From positions 3,265,528-3,329,527 of the forward strand of contig NC_045140.1 in NCBI RefSeq assembly GCF_008831285.2: a stretch of DNA of 64,000 nt, in the 5' to 3' direction. A program made the position numbers and the translations under genes. The stretch's first letter is position 1. Each line of letters begins with the position of its first letter. The notes below the pieces were generated by a model, which worked only from the letters and a program-made list of their open reading frames with translations, did no database searches and was not told where the DNA came from. This DNA comes from Nymphaea colorata (lineage: Eukaryota > Streptophyta > Magnoliopsida > Nymphaeales > Nymphaeaceae). This document shows, one piece after another, positions 14,401 through 25,533 of the stretch.

Positions 14401-15200
14401 CTTGCTGTTTGCTGAAGAAATGGACAAGACTATTCCAGTACACTAAGAACGGGTCCAGAGTTCAGATAGCCAGATAAAAGATGCCATGTTAAAGTATTCT
14501 AAGTTTTCAGGATAAGCCATTCTCGTCGCTATACAAAAGAGATAACAAAACCAAATCTGCAGTTTATACAAAGAAGATATGCAATATATGAGCAAATTTG
14601 AGAACACTGTTTGATTTCCATGTTGTCATTTTCGAAGTAGCATCTAGAGCTTCCGATTTGCCACCACAAAGGGTGGCATTCTACTGGTGAATGTAAATGC
14701 AAACTGGACCACTATCAATACCCCTGTTTGTTGGTTGCACAGCAAACGGTAACCATGGTCTTGCTTTGTTATTATAACAAGTGAGAAGCAAAGATAGAAG
14801 CGGTTCCATGTCAACGGAAAAAAAAATTCTAAATTTTCCATCAACAAATGCCCTCTTTGATGTTGATTTTTGATCATTCAGAAAGGGAGTAAAAATATTA
14901 TGAATTGACACGAACTGAAGGATGATTCTTATTACCATGAAGATTTACAACACTATATTCAGGAAATGATAATGGATGCCCGCCACATGATTTAAACAAG
15001 ACCAACCACAACCTTTTCAGGACCAAAAACTGTAGTTTACACATGCCCATTCATACTGCACAGATACCCAAAATACTCACTTGAACAGGAAACAGACTGA
15101 TCCTCCCAAAACTAACTTTTGCAACCTAACCATCATTATCGTCAAATATTTGAGATAGTGTTCATCCATCCAAATCCACTAAAAGGACGATCACCATACC
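8430..15200. other. Intergenic, no supported gene
   Basis: AT-rich DNA with short open frames that match nothing I recognise. An (AT)n-like run lies at about 10120-10150 and a GA-rich patch at about 9520-9541. The stretch about 11100-11230 (residues like REVFIEEIRKWRQSLFQ, followed by CAGGTATGCG) looks slightly exon-like, but I find no partner exons. Confidence 0.4.
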
Positions 15201-15212
15201 TTCAAATTTGCT

Positions 15213-15860
15213 TTAGTCATACTTCTCCCTCCATGAATAGACCAAGAAGAGTACCCAAGAGAGGCCGAGCATCAAATCCCCAAAAACCTGCCGAGGCCAG
15301 TCGCCAGCCAAATCCTCCAACCGACGCTCGAAGTAAAACCTCCACATCGCCATTAGAAAATGAAGCAGAATGCACCCTTTGGCGAAGAAGCTCTGGAATT
15401 CGCGGTCCTTAGCGAAGGAAACCATGAACAGAAGCAGCCCGATCGCGAAAAGCAGCATACCCGCTAACGAATCGGAGGTCTGTATGAGCAATTGATCATG
15501 TGGGGTCGATCCCAGAAGCTTACCTGCGGTCTCCTTACCATGGCCGACCACCGCGATCTCATTTCGGTAGAACATCATCAATGCTCCACAGGTCGTCGCA
15601 ATCGCAGAGTGAAGAAGGCACATCAGGAAGAAGCTGGAACTCCCCATCAAGAAGACGAAAAGCAAAAAAGACACCCCGATTGCTACAACCCTTCTCCAAT
15701 AACACTGACACAGTGCTTAAACACTCAAACTCAAACTATGCCGTGACACCGGCAAAATTATTTTAACGAAGGGCCCAAAAGCACCAAAACCCACAAATTA
15801 TCTCCTACAAATCAATGCATGAAACCCACCCCTGACCCCAATACCAGACCTAAAACCCAT
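15213..15860 (-). CDS. Small plant four-pass membrane protein of unknown function (2 exons)
   Basis: The main exon is 15682-15213 on the minus strand. It contains four or so hydrophobic segments (roughly residues 9-30, 77-95, 104-122 and 138-156) and ends in YSWREKYD. The run GSTPHDQLLIQTSD between the first and second halves is strongly conserved in the plant family I recognise, for which no function is known to me. That exon has no ATG at the expected start; it reads IGVSFLLFVF in frame from an AG acceptor. An upstream ATG at 15860 followed by a consensus-like GT at 15844 gives a 16-nt coding exon (MGFRS) that joins in frame across a 162-bp intron, for 161 residues. Otherwise translation would start at the internal ATG at 15647. 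The family identity is fairly sure, the first exon inferred. Confidence 0.75.
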
Positions 15861-16329
15861 CGCTTCGTAGCTTATGGGTCTCTAAAAACAGCAAAAACTG
15901 GCAATAGAAAATGTGGAGAAATCCCAGAACTCAGTGGGGTGGAACAAAAATTAGCAGCTGTGTCTGACCTCTTAGGAAGATCTATCTTGAACCGAGGAGT
16001 GGATCAGAAAAAGCGTATGGTGATTGTGGAAGGGATCTGCAGGTTTCAAGTACCAGAATCAGAATGGACGTACTAATACCCTAGCTTTTCCATGGTTGGA
16101 AAGAGTCCACAAATACAGAAGGAGATGAAGAGGACGGGGAATTTTTATTGAAGGCAGACAGGTGATGAAGAAGGTGAGAGAGAGATGTGCATCTTTGTCT
16201 GTCTGTTCGCCTTTCTTCTTGTCTAAAGCAGAACAGTGGGAAAACTTTGCCTCTCCAATTACCACATCAGAACAGCCTCCTTTGCATGGCCATCCAAGTG
16301 TAATTGTTTATTCCAGAAGATGATGGATG

Positions 16330-17030
16330 CGTCAGTCACACCTTTTCTGCCATCGGAGAACGATTATGTTCATCTATTTTTCGGGCCTCCAGTTTCTATC
16401 TCACGCCAAAGTTAAATATTTCTTTTACGCAGTTGTTTCCGGGTTTTGAAGATTACATGATCTCACATTTTTATCAAATGTAGGGAAGAAATGGAAAGAG
16501 ATAGACTAGAAATTATTATCATTCATTCCATTCCTTTCATTCTTTTTTTTTTTTTTGGCAGTTGTTTCTTCATATGTAAATAAATGATCCAATTTTTTTA
16601 ATCAAATGTAGTAAAGAAAGGGAAAAAACAAAAATGAAAGATTATTGTATCATCCACTCCATCCCGTTGCGCTGAGATTATGGCATAGTCTTTTGAGCGC
16701 GTGTTTGAATGTGACTATAAGACGGTGTTTTGGAAGCGAAAAAGATTCCTTGTCTTTAAAACGCTCTTGAGACTTTTGTGTTAGTGGTGGGCAATAGGTG
16801 TCTTTATTGAGAGACAAAACCACCCAACTTTTCTTTATTTCTAGGGTTTGGGGTTGTTTGAAGACCCTGGCCTTAAAACCATGTTATTGTTTTCAATGTA
16901 GTACTGAGAAATTGAACTGAAAATGTGTTGTTACCTTTATACAAGCCAACCAAATGCTATGTTACTTGAGCAACACATGATTCCCTTGAATTTTTTTTCA
17001 CCAAAAAACAAAAAGATATGAAACAGACCA
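16330..17030. other. Intergenic, no supported gene
   Basis: Upstream of the membrane-protein gene. Contains poly-T and poly-A tracts; no coding or repeat signal that I can defend. Confidence 0.4.
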
Positions 17031-17034
17031 CTAG

Positions 17035-17540
17035 GGTTGAACACCAGTCGAGTCGATCCCGAGTTCAGTCAGCTCGAGCTCGAGTTCAGATCGACTAATG
17101 AAACCTTCATTTTGACTCGGCTCAAGCTCGAGAATTGCTTGACGGAAGCAGCTTGAGCTCGACTTGACAATTGTTCAGCTTGAGCTTGACTCGATTAAGG
17201 CTCGACAAACTCGTTTGAATAGAATTGATATTCATTGTTACATGTTGAGCTCCAACTCAACTCAATTAAGGCTTGACAAACTCGTTTGAATAAAATTGAT
17301 ATTCATCGTTATGTGTTGAGCTCAAGCTCGACTCGATTAAGGCTCGATAAACTTGTTTGAGTATATCGACTTGACTAAGACTCGACAAACTCGAATAAGG
17401 CTCAAGCTCGACTTTGCATTTATGTGTTCAGCTCAAACTCAACTCGATTATTTGAACGAGTTGACTCATGAACTCGAGCTCGACTCATTAAACAAATGAC
17501 TCGGCTTGAACTGGTTCACGAGCAGTACTTTAACAAGTAG
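17035..17540. repeat. AGCTCGA-rich dispersed repeat, with internal tandem copies
   Basis: The densest copy of this family. A unit containing AAGGCTCGACAAACTCGTTT, then GAATTGATATTCAT and GTTGAGCTC, recurs at about 17197, 17270 and 17340 (spacing about 70 bp), so part of it is tandemly arranged. Confidence 0.65.
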
Positions 17541-18444
17541 CTCGACCCGTTGTTCACTCCTACGAAAGACCCGTCTACTTGGCTTTGATGGGGGTACCTT
17601 TCAACCAAGATCAATATTTCTCAATATGATTGAGATACTCTCAAAAAAGAAAAAGGGGAATGGCGTGAACATATCCATCTATAGATACTTTGGGAACAAG
17701 ACAAAACGCTCATCAAGTTATCAACTCCAAGAGGTCCCACCTTTAACTTTTATGCATTTGAAGGCTATGGATAACAACAAACTTCAAACTAGAGTGACTG
17801 GATGCTGGGTTTTCACTCCATCTTTGTCCTGATCTCAAGAAAAATGAAAAGAATAGAAACAAAGTGAAAGAGAAGGGACTTAAATAAATCTGATACTTCG
17901 GAGCTCCAACTGAGACTAGCTTGAGTTAAGGCCTAAAGGCGTGCTTCGATGATACCTTATGGGTATGTTTATTTCATTATAGGTCTCATATCTATAGTGA
18001 TTTGAGTTCACTAGGATTTCAAATCAATAGATTTGAGGTCGGACTCAGATCGGAAGACGACTGGGTCACTGGGTCAGTGAGCTAACTCATCGACAGCAAG
18101 TCAGGTTGAGTCGGAGCAAAGCAAGTAAGGGGCGAGCAGGGCCAACCTTGACTCGTGGTCGGATTTGTTGGTGATCCTAGCGTTTGCCAAGAGGTAAAAC
18201 TTTTTTAGCCCTATCCAGCCCTTTCCGGATGCCCGCCCAAAGACATAACTAGTTTTCAAAAGAAAGAAAAAAAGGTCTGAAATTGACTTCTTTGTTAGTG
18301 GAGAGGTAGGTGTGGACATGTATGGGCTGCTTTTTTCAAACAGATCCGCTCAATTTCAACATTGAATGAGACCAATAATTTGGTTGAAAACTTAAAAAAA
18401 AAAAAAAAAAACTTAGTTTAAGCAAGCTTACTCTAATTTAATGA

Positions 18445-18640
18445 AGTGGAGAGGGGGGGAGCCTAGGCCATGGCCCCACCCTAACCAATAAAAAAAAATT
18501 ACATTGAAAAAAATATAATTTTTAATTTGCACTATGTATTTTTTTTTGTATTTGAATTCAATTTGGCTCTACTCAGATCCAGAGGTTGAACTGTCGGCCT
18601 GCTCCTGAAAAAAATCATGCCTCCGCCCCTGGTCAGACCG
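18445..18640. mobile_element. hAT-like MITE remnant (CTCCGCCCCTG end)
   Basis: The left part contains GGGGGGAGCCTAGGCCATGGC and the right end ATCATGCCTCCGCCCCTG. The AT-rich middle includes TTACATTGAAAAAAATATAATTT, as in the intron element at 60587. Both ends are diverged. Confidence 0.45.
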
Positions 18641-20990
18641 TCATGATTCAAGTCCTACGGACAACATTGCTCCATTGGTATCGATATTAGTAAAATCCTC
18701 CAATCGTAGAAAAAAATATAAGCTCAAGGAGGCACGTTGCTTTTCCCAAGAGAATCAAATTCGTGCTTCGCTTCCAAGGAACTTGTTAGGAAAAAGAGTG
18801 TCCTAAGTATTTTGTTTGCATTTAACTTTAATTCTAGTAGTAAAGAATAATAAGATATGGGCTGGTGGAATTATAAGTCATACAAACTCTTGCTTTGGGT
18901 AGGGGATTAGAAATATTAAGAAATACCGATTGAGGACCCGGCTGATCTGGCAAATGCTTTTCACGGAAAAGAGTTTCGAGGCCAAACTTTTTATATTTAT
19001 TTTTTTATGTTAACTTTTCTGTTTTCGCGGATAAAATATGTCTGACCCTTTTGTCTTCAGTAGATTTTGGGGTGCAACTTTCCATGGTGAAAATGGATCC
19101 AACCATTTAAGTTGAGATTCTTTTTCTATTTCTAGGTTTTTATGTTGTTTGTAGGCAACTTTTGGAAAATTATTACAAAAAAATGAAAAATAGGTCTTTA
19201 CTGACTCGAGAAAAACATTAGTACAAATATGCAAAAGCGTCAGTAAAACTTTTATTGTTGAACATTAGTAAAACAAAAAAAATGTAGTAGTGCATTTACT
19301 GATGCTTTTGTAGCATTGGAGAAGAGAAATTGTGATTGGCGTGGCACCAACCCACTAAATTTACACTATTTACATATACATTCATTTTTAGGTTTTTTGT
19401 TCTATCTTGGAGAGAGCTGGAGTTTTAAACGACAAGGTTTTTCTCTAATATAATATGGCGAGCATGAAAAAAAAAACAAATACGAGAAAAATATGATAAT
19501 TTTTTTAAAATTCTAAAAAACTAAAAATAAAAGAAAAAGTTTAAGTAAGAAAGTAATAACACAAACATCAGAAGACAAGTAGATTTGCAACAAATAAAAA
19601 AATAAAAAAACTATTTGACATTAAAAAGTGAAAAAAAGGTGAAAACACACGAAAAAAACTGTCTTAATTTTTGTTTTTAATGTTTTTTTTCAGAAAAACG
19701 CATTTTTTTAAGTTTTAAACGGTTATTTAATTTATCACATTTTTTTTTCAAAAAAAATGTGTTATCTGTGTAACTATGGTTAAAACTACTTTTATGACAT
19801 GATCACATAAAACATAAACGTCATTGAAAATCGGTTTTGACGTTTTATGTTCATCGTTAAAAAACAAATTGTATTTGTATGACGCCATAGGCCTCACTGA
19901 ATTGCTAGACACAAGGTTTAAGATAAAGTTGTCGATTCAAAATATCTTGGATATCTCAACTTATGGACTTTACAATGAGTCTTGACCCAGTTCGAACTCG
20001 ACTCAAACTCACTCATCAAAACTCGACTCCAACTGGGTCAAAACTTGACTCGAGTTTGACTTATACTGGATGAAAAATGTCAAACGAAACGAGTACTACC
20101 GAAGGAGTTGGAATTGTAAGAACTTCCCCAAATCCTCTCAATAAAATCGAGGAATAGAATGATACATCGTCTGCAAAGGAAAGTGATGATTAAACTATAA
20201 AATTTTATCATAAACAACAATCAATTTATATTGACATGAAATTGAAGGAGAACCAATAACACAACAATTTTTAACCGTCAAGAAAAAAATCTCTATTAAT
20301 TTTTATCATTTGCATCAAACACAGTTAAATTTACCGTACAAAAAACTTCTCTGCAATCAAACATGACTTCAAATTGGAAGACAGTTAAATTTCATCCCGT
20401 ATTTTTTTTCAAAAAAATTTATCGTAGTAAATTTACCACGTTAAATTCTTTCTTGTGCATCAAACACACCCTTACATAATGTGTGACTAAAGAGGGTGGA
20501 CACCTACATTTATGAGGATTGAAAAGAAGGCACTCAAGCAAGCTACTTGGTTACTAAAAGCGGCTAGCTCTTTTATTATGTAGGACCAACGGATTCTGCG
20601 ACTTCAATCTTCATGAAAGAAGTAGGACGTGAGGGCATGTGCGTCTCTGGATTTTTTCTCAGAGATGGTGTCAACTACAGCAAATATCATAATCTTGCAT
20701 CCATCCGGAGATGTAACTTAGAACTCAGCCCATCAATTGTAGGCCCTGATATTATGGCCCACTTTCTGTATTATATATTAATTAAAGAGCATGGGCCCTG
20801 GGGTCAGTTGATGCACTCCTTTCTCCCCCACCACCATGACATGATAGACACGCCTTTGTTGTGATTTTTTATGTGTTTGGTTGAAAAACTGGCATATATA
20901 TATATATAATTGATCTTGAAAGAAAGCAGTTAACAGGGGTCGGTGGACAGGATGGTGCCTAGACTCCATGACAATTGAATCCACTGCAGT
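18640..20990. other. Intergenic, no supported gene
   Basis: AT-rich with long A and T tracts around 19440-19780. A short AGCTCGA-type patch occurs at 19975-20065 (CTCGACTCAAACTCACTC). Small open frames here are not convincing. Confidence 0.4.
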
Positions 20991-20994
20991 TCAG

Positions 20995-21215
20995 AAATTC
21001 AGAATTTTTACATGTAAATTTTAATCATTTTAGCCTAAGTTATATAAAAGATTTTAAAAAATGGTATTTTAGCCTTTGCTAAAACTCCCCCATTTAAAAT
21101 TTTATGTTTACATTTTAAAAAAAAAAAATTAGTTTGGCCCTTGTTAAAAGTTTTATATTTAATGATTGCAGGACTGTTCGGCCCTACTAAAAATGAAATC
21201 ATGGCTCTGCCTCTC
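20995..21215. mobile_element. hAT-like MITE remnant
   Basis: Contains TTTTTACATGTAAATTTTAATCATTTTAG as in the element at 4667, and ends with AAATCATGGCTCTGCCTCTCG, a diverged TGGCTCCGCCCCTG terminus. No target duplication was recognised. Confidence 0.45.
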
Positions 21216-21547
21216 GTCACGCACATCAGCTATATTGGCATTATATTATGAACAATCATTCGAAGACATCAAGAGAGATGCTACTATAGATTACTGTTTC
21301 CTTCATTCCAAATTAAAAGAGGAAATGGTGTCATTATAGAACCTGTTTTTTTCACAATCGACGGGCCAAAGTAATGGAGGAGTCCTGTGAGGGAATTAAG
21401 AAGTCAAGATTCCAGGATGAGAGAATCGTGTTTATCTTAAATATATAATCTTAAATTAGCATATCTAATATATGTGAAAACTGATAAAATTTGGCTGCCT
21501 TTTGGGACATGCTATTAGGAGAAGGACTCCTTTTATTCTTATTTTTT

Positions 21548-21742
21548 GGGTAGTTTAGCATTAAAGACATATTGTAAATGTTCTATATGTTCTATGAATC
21601 TGTCAAAATTGAGATAAAAATTAGGATAGGTTCATAAAACACTTGTTTTAATATTCCATGAATCTGCCTCCATCTTTAAAACCTAACCTAGCTAGATTCG
21701 TTGGATACTCACAAAATATTCTACTGCCAAAAGAACCCTAAA
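21548..21742. mobile_element. MITE with GATTCATGAAACAC core
   Basis: Opens with GGGTAGTTTAGCATTA and closes with TACTGCCAAAAGAACCC (imperfect inverted termini). The interior holds CTATGAATCTGTC and ATAAAACACTTG words shared with the copy at 8262. Confidence 0.55.
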
Positions 21743-21937
21743 GGGTGTGCAAGAAATATAATGTGACGACCCCCAAATGTTGTGTTTGTTAGACACGAAA
21801 TATAATGTGCATCTAGAATGACAAATCAAAATTTTAAAACACATCCCACTCTCCATTAAATTGTGGATGGTTTCCGCGACCGATTGAATAGAATCCGAAA
21901 TCACTGTTCTAGAAACCTCAGTGTTTGTTTCACCATG

Positions 21938-21965
21938 GATCTCAGATCTGAGATCTCAGATCTGA
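21938..21965. repeat. GATCTCA/GATCTGA nested palindrome
   Basis: Alternating GATCTCA and GATCTGA words make a 28-bp perfect nested palindrome. It lies at the edge of a MITE-like stretch that begins TTTGTTTCACCATGGAT. The same opening (TTATTTCACCATAGAT) recurs at about 59678. Confidence 0.75.
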
Positions 21966-22119
21966 TTTAAGGTCGAACATTCTCCCATCTGACCTTAAAT
22001 CCATGATTTTTAACATGCCATTAAGATTCTCTATAAACTAACCATCTCCCAAAATGCACCTTTTTTTTATGCAGCGGCTTTGAATCTTAGATGAGAGGCT
22101 ATCAAACGCAACCTCAAGG

Positions 22120-23490
22120 TGGGACAGACAAAAGTTTCAAAGCCAACTTTTTCCTGTTAGGGCGGATCAAAGCTGAGAGAACAGAAGCTGCGACCGCTTA
22201 TGTGTGTGTATGAGAGAGAGAGAGAGTCGGTTGATCAAGCTAATAACTGGATGGTCGAAATTATTTACCACCCAAATGCAAAATCCTGGTTCCGCCCCTC
22301 CGCCCCTGATCATAAACCCATGAATCCTTGGGATACATGGATCATTTTTTGTTCTCTCTAGTTCTAGACCATAGATCAAGTAAATGGTCACAACTCCCAT
22401 TCAACCCGTATATTGTCCTCTCCGCCTCATGCTTCAACGGAAACTAATATTAACAATGTAATTGATCGTTCTTCCTGATGAGTGTTTGTCCACAACGGGA
22501 GAAAGATGCCTGTTTTAGTGAACAGATGTTCCCATATCATCTGTAGTAAGTGACACTCTGGTTTCCATAAAGCAAATAGACACAATTTCTTTGAATGATC
22601 AGTGCTCACTTGTTATAATCAGTATTAGGGTGTCAGATAATAATCCTAACAATCTGATCAATATGCTTCTTCCAATTGGAAATGAAATAGTAGATTATTC
22701 AGTAAATGACTGTTCTATAATGTGCAAACAGGAGGGCGGATGGGCTTTATGAAAAAAAGATGGTAAAAGTGAATGTTGTGCAATGAAGATTTAAGGCATA
22801 GATGCGGACTAAGTTCAAGTCTTGGCCCTATTGGAAGCACCAGCGGGAGGGATGAACCCATTACATCTACATCGTCATAGTTGCTACTGTTAAAACATGA
22901 CCATTAGAAAAAGGTTCAAGAAAATGATAAATATGCATATTTTATGAAAGAGGGTTTTGTTGTTGAGCTTTTGATGCAAAACAAAAACAGAAAAGAGGCA
23001 AGACCGAAAAACAGAAAGAAGATCAAACGATAACAAAATAAGAAAATATGTCCACAAATATCAAATAGTGTACGTAAAATTTATGAAATTAAGGATTCCA
23101 TAGTTTATCCATTGTGTGCGCACTAGTATTCCTGACATATCTATTATAGCATGCAACATGATTGACATGTTATGCCTGACATATCTAAGTAGCTAATGAG
23201 AGGTATTCATCATCATCAGTAGCATTATAGAGCACCCATGAGTCAGCTGCTCATCCTTCCCAACATGCATGCACATAATGAAATCTCATTTTAAATCTCA
23301 CCATACCTATCAAGTTTCGAATGAATGCTTGGCTTTTTAGTGTAAAAGCATGCTTGTGCATCAAGTGATAACTGATACCTAACCAAAGAGAGAATTTTCT
23401 TCATTTATTGCTGATTGCAAGCTTGACCATCACGTCAAAAGTAAAGTCCCTGGGACACACACACTCACACGTACACACTGACACGTACTC
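22120..23490. other. Intergenic, no supported gene
   Basis: Contains a CCTGGTTCCGCCCCTCCGCCCCTG terminus fragment of the hAT-like family near 22287-22310 and a GA tract at about 22212-22226. Nothing coding is supported. Confidence 0.4.
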
Positions 23491-23494
23491 CAAT

Positions 23495-23935
23495 TAGGGC
23501 AAGTCGAGCCGAGCTTGCCAAGCTCGAGCTCGACTCAAACAACTCGAACTCGATCTCCAACTCGACTCGTTTAACCCATTTAACTCGTTTAAGCATTAAC
23601 TCATGTAAGCATTAACTCGTTTAACACGTTAACTCATGTAACGAAAATTTGTTTTTTTTTACCTAAAAGTTAAAACTGGTGAACCGGTTTTAGCAGTATT
23701 ATATAAAGTACCAATTTACAAGTCAAGTCAAATATAAACAAGTTTGAGTTCCTAAAACTCGAACTCTACTCATTTATCATTTCAAGTATCTTTGTAAGCT
23801 CAAACTCATCTCGTTTATAAAAAAGTCAGCACGAACCAAGTTTTTTGAGCGAGTTCGAGTCAAGGCAAAGTTTTTTCGACCCGTTGTACAGTCAAGGCCA
23901 AGTTTTTTTTCGACTCGTTGTACAACCCTAACTCC
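23495..23935. repeat. AGCTCGA-rich dispersed repeat copy
   Basis: Contains GCTCGAGCTCGACTCAAACA, repeated AACTCGTTTAAGCATTAACTC words, and ends in a near-duplicate AAGTTTTTTCGACCCGTTGTACA / TTTTTTTTCGACTCGTTGTACA pair about 30 bp apart. Confidence 0.55.
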
Positions 23936-24739
23936 AATACACAAGTTGGGAGATATGAGGTCTTAGGGATTCTAGGTGCACCATAATACGTATCTAAAGA
24001 AGTTAAGAGCATTCTAAAGATTTCTAGAGAACTTGACAAAGACAGGAGGTAGTACCCAAAAATAGAGGTCTTGGAGTCTTGACTATTGGCTTTGGACATG
24101 AATTTTAGTGCTCTTATGTTAAGCTTGTTTCCAACCAACAAAGTAAGAGGCATTGACGTGTGTCACAAAGTAAGACCATAAAGAGGAGGCTCAGATTTCC
24201 ATGCTTGAAGCTGCAAAATTATGTTTGCCTGTGCAAGGGACCAAGAGATTGATCTAAAGCAAGCAAGGTGGATCCTCCTCTAGACTCAAAGCCTGCCCAC
24301 GACAATTGAGACAACCGTGTAACTTAATGAAGCTAATCTTTTACACCTTAATTCCAAAAATTCCCCTAGTTATTCGATGCATGGTAGAAACCAGAAAGAT
24401 CAAATATGAATACAAATTTCAAGTATAGAAAGAGTCCAACATTATAAGAAGAAGCATCCCCACCTTATTATTTGAAGCTACTTTCTCTCCATGTTTCAAA
24501 GTATGAAAGGCAGGCAGGTCCCAGCATGAGTCTCCGCATTTTGGCATTGCTAATTTTGAGTCGCCTGTGAACTTGGTCACAAGTGATGAAAATAGAGCAA
24601 AATCCCCAGCTGAGAAGTAGCAATGTCCTAGCCAGTACATTTCTTTAAGCTTGAAAGGTTTCTCATATAATCTGTGCAACAACTAAAAATTGAGAGCTCA
24701 AGAAGAACATGCAGACAGCTTCAGTAGGATCTCCGCTAA

Positions 24740-25450
24740 CTCATTAGAAGTTCTCTTCATGTGATACAACTTGTTTAATTTGTAATGTATTGCTCTTCAG
24801 CATTGTAATTCGAAGAAAAACGTTACACCGACATGATCCATGACCGTGTTCTCACCCTCAATATGACACTCCAGATGGAGCTGCAAATCAAAAAGGGAGG
24901 ATCATTATTAAAATTAAGACCTAACCAATGCTAACAACACTGCACATTATATCTGGCCGTTGAGCATACCTTGAGATGATCACCGAATGGAATATCAAGG
25001 GGAGAGACTCGCTTCATCTACAACCCACTCAAGCGCATCAGCTATAAGAGATTTCTTTTGCATGCTCATCATAGACCTCGGAATTAATACGTGACAGTCA
25101 AACTTGTAACAGATCTGACACTGGGCTACCAGGGTGCGTTTACCAGCTTCTGCCATTATTCCCACTCCTTATCTCTTCTATTATAAATTTCCATAAGAGT
25201 TTGTCTACAGGCAATGTAGAAGAAAAGATTAGAAGGCAATTGGCACCAAAGACAGAATTTGGATAGCCTACAATAAAATGTTCATTCCGCAAGGAAGAAA
25301 TCCTTTGACAAGCATGAGCTGGATTACTCACATGGACAGGAAACGAAGCAGAAGAAATTCTTGACATATTCACATCTTCAACACCAGAAAAGTATGCAGC
25401 AAATTCTGTTCCCATAACTTCATCTTCTTGGTTGTTTAGCACCAAGTGTC
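24740..25450 (-). pseudogene. Broken second VASt region of the C2/GRAM gene
   Basis: Downstream of the GRAM exon, family-like peptides can be read in pieces: about 25385-25336 (VEDVNMSRISSASFPVH), about 25196 (TLMEIYNRR), about 25165 (IMAEAG), about 25122-24998 (ICYKFDCHV, then MQKKSL, then EWVVDEA), about 24998-24971 (LDIPFGDHLK) and about 24855-24790 (CNVFLRITMLKS). They correspond in order to the second VASt domain of At1g03370-type proteins. They sit in different frames, with stops near 25156 and 24995 and a frame change near 24855. Known introns do not fix all of these, so the region looks decayed. Indel errors in the assembly are the alternative. Confidence 0.6.
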
Positions 25451-25533
25451 TTTGCTTTCCACAACACCATGACTGTCCTGCTTATTCAATGATGTGTCAG
25501 GACTAACATAATCTGATTGTTTTTTATAACATT

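Noticed and set aside
15492-15766. Two plus-strand open frames opposite the small membrane protein
   Set aside because: They lie antisense to a conserved coding exon and have no family resemblance; they are frame shadows.
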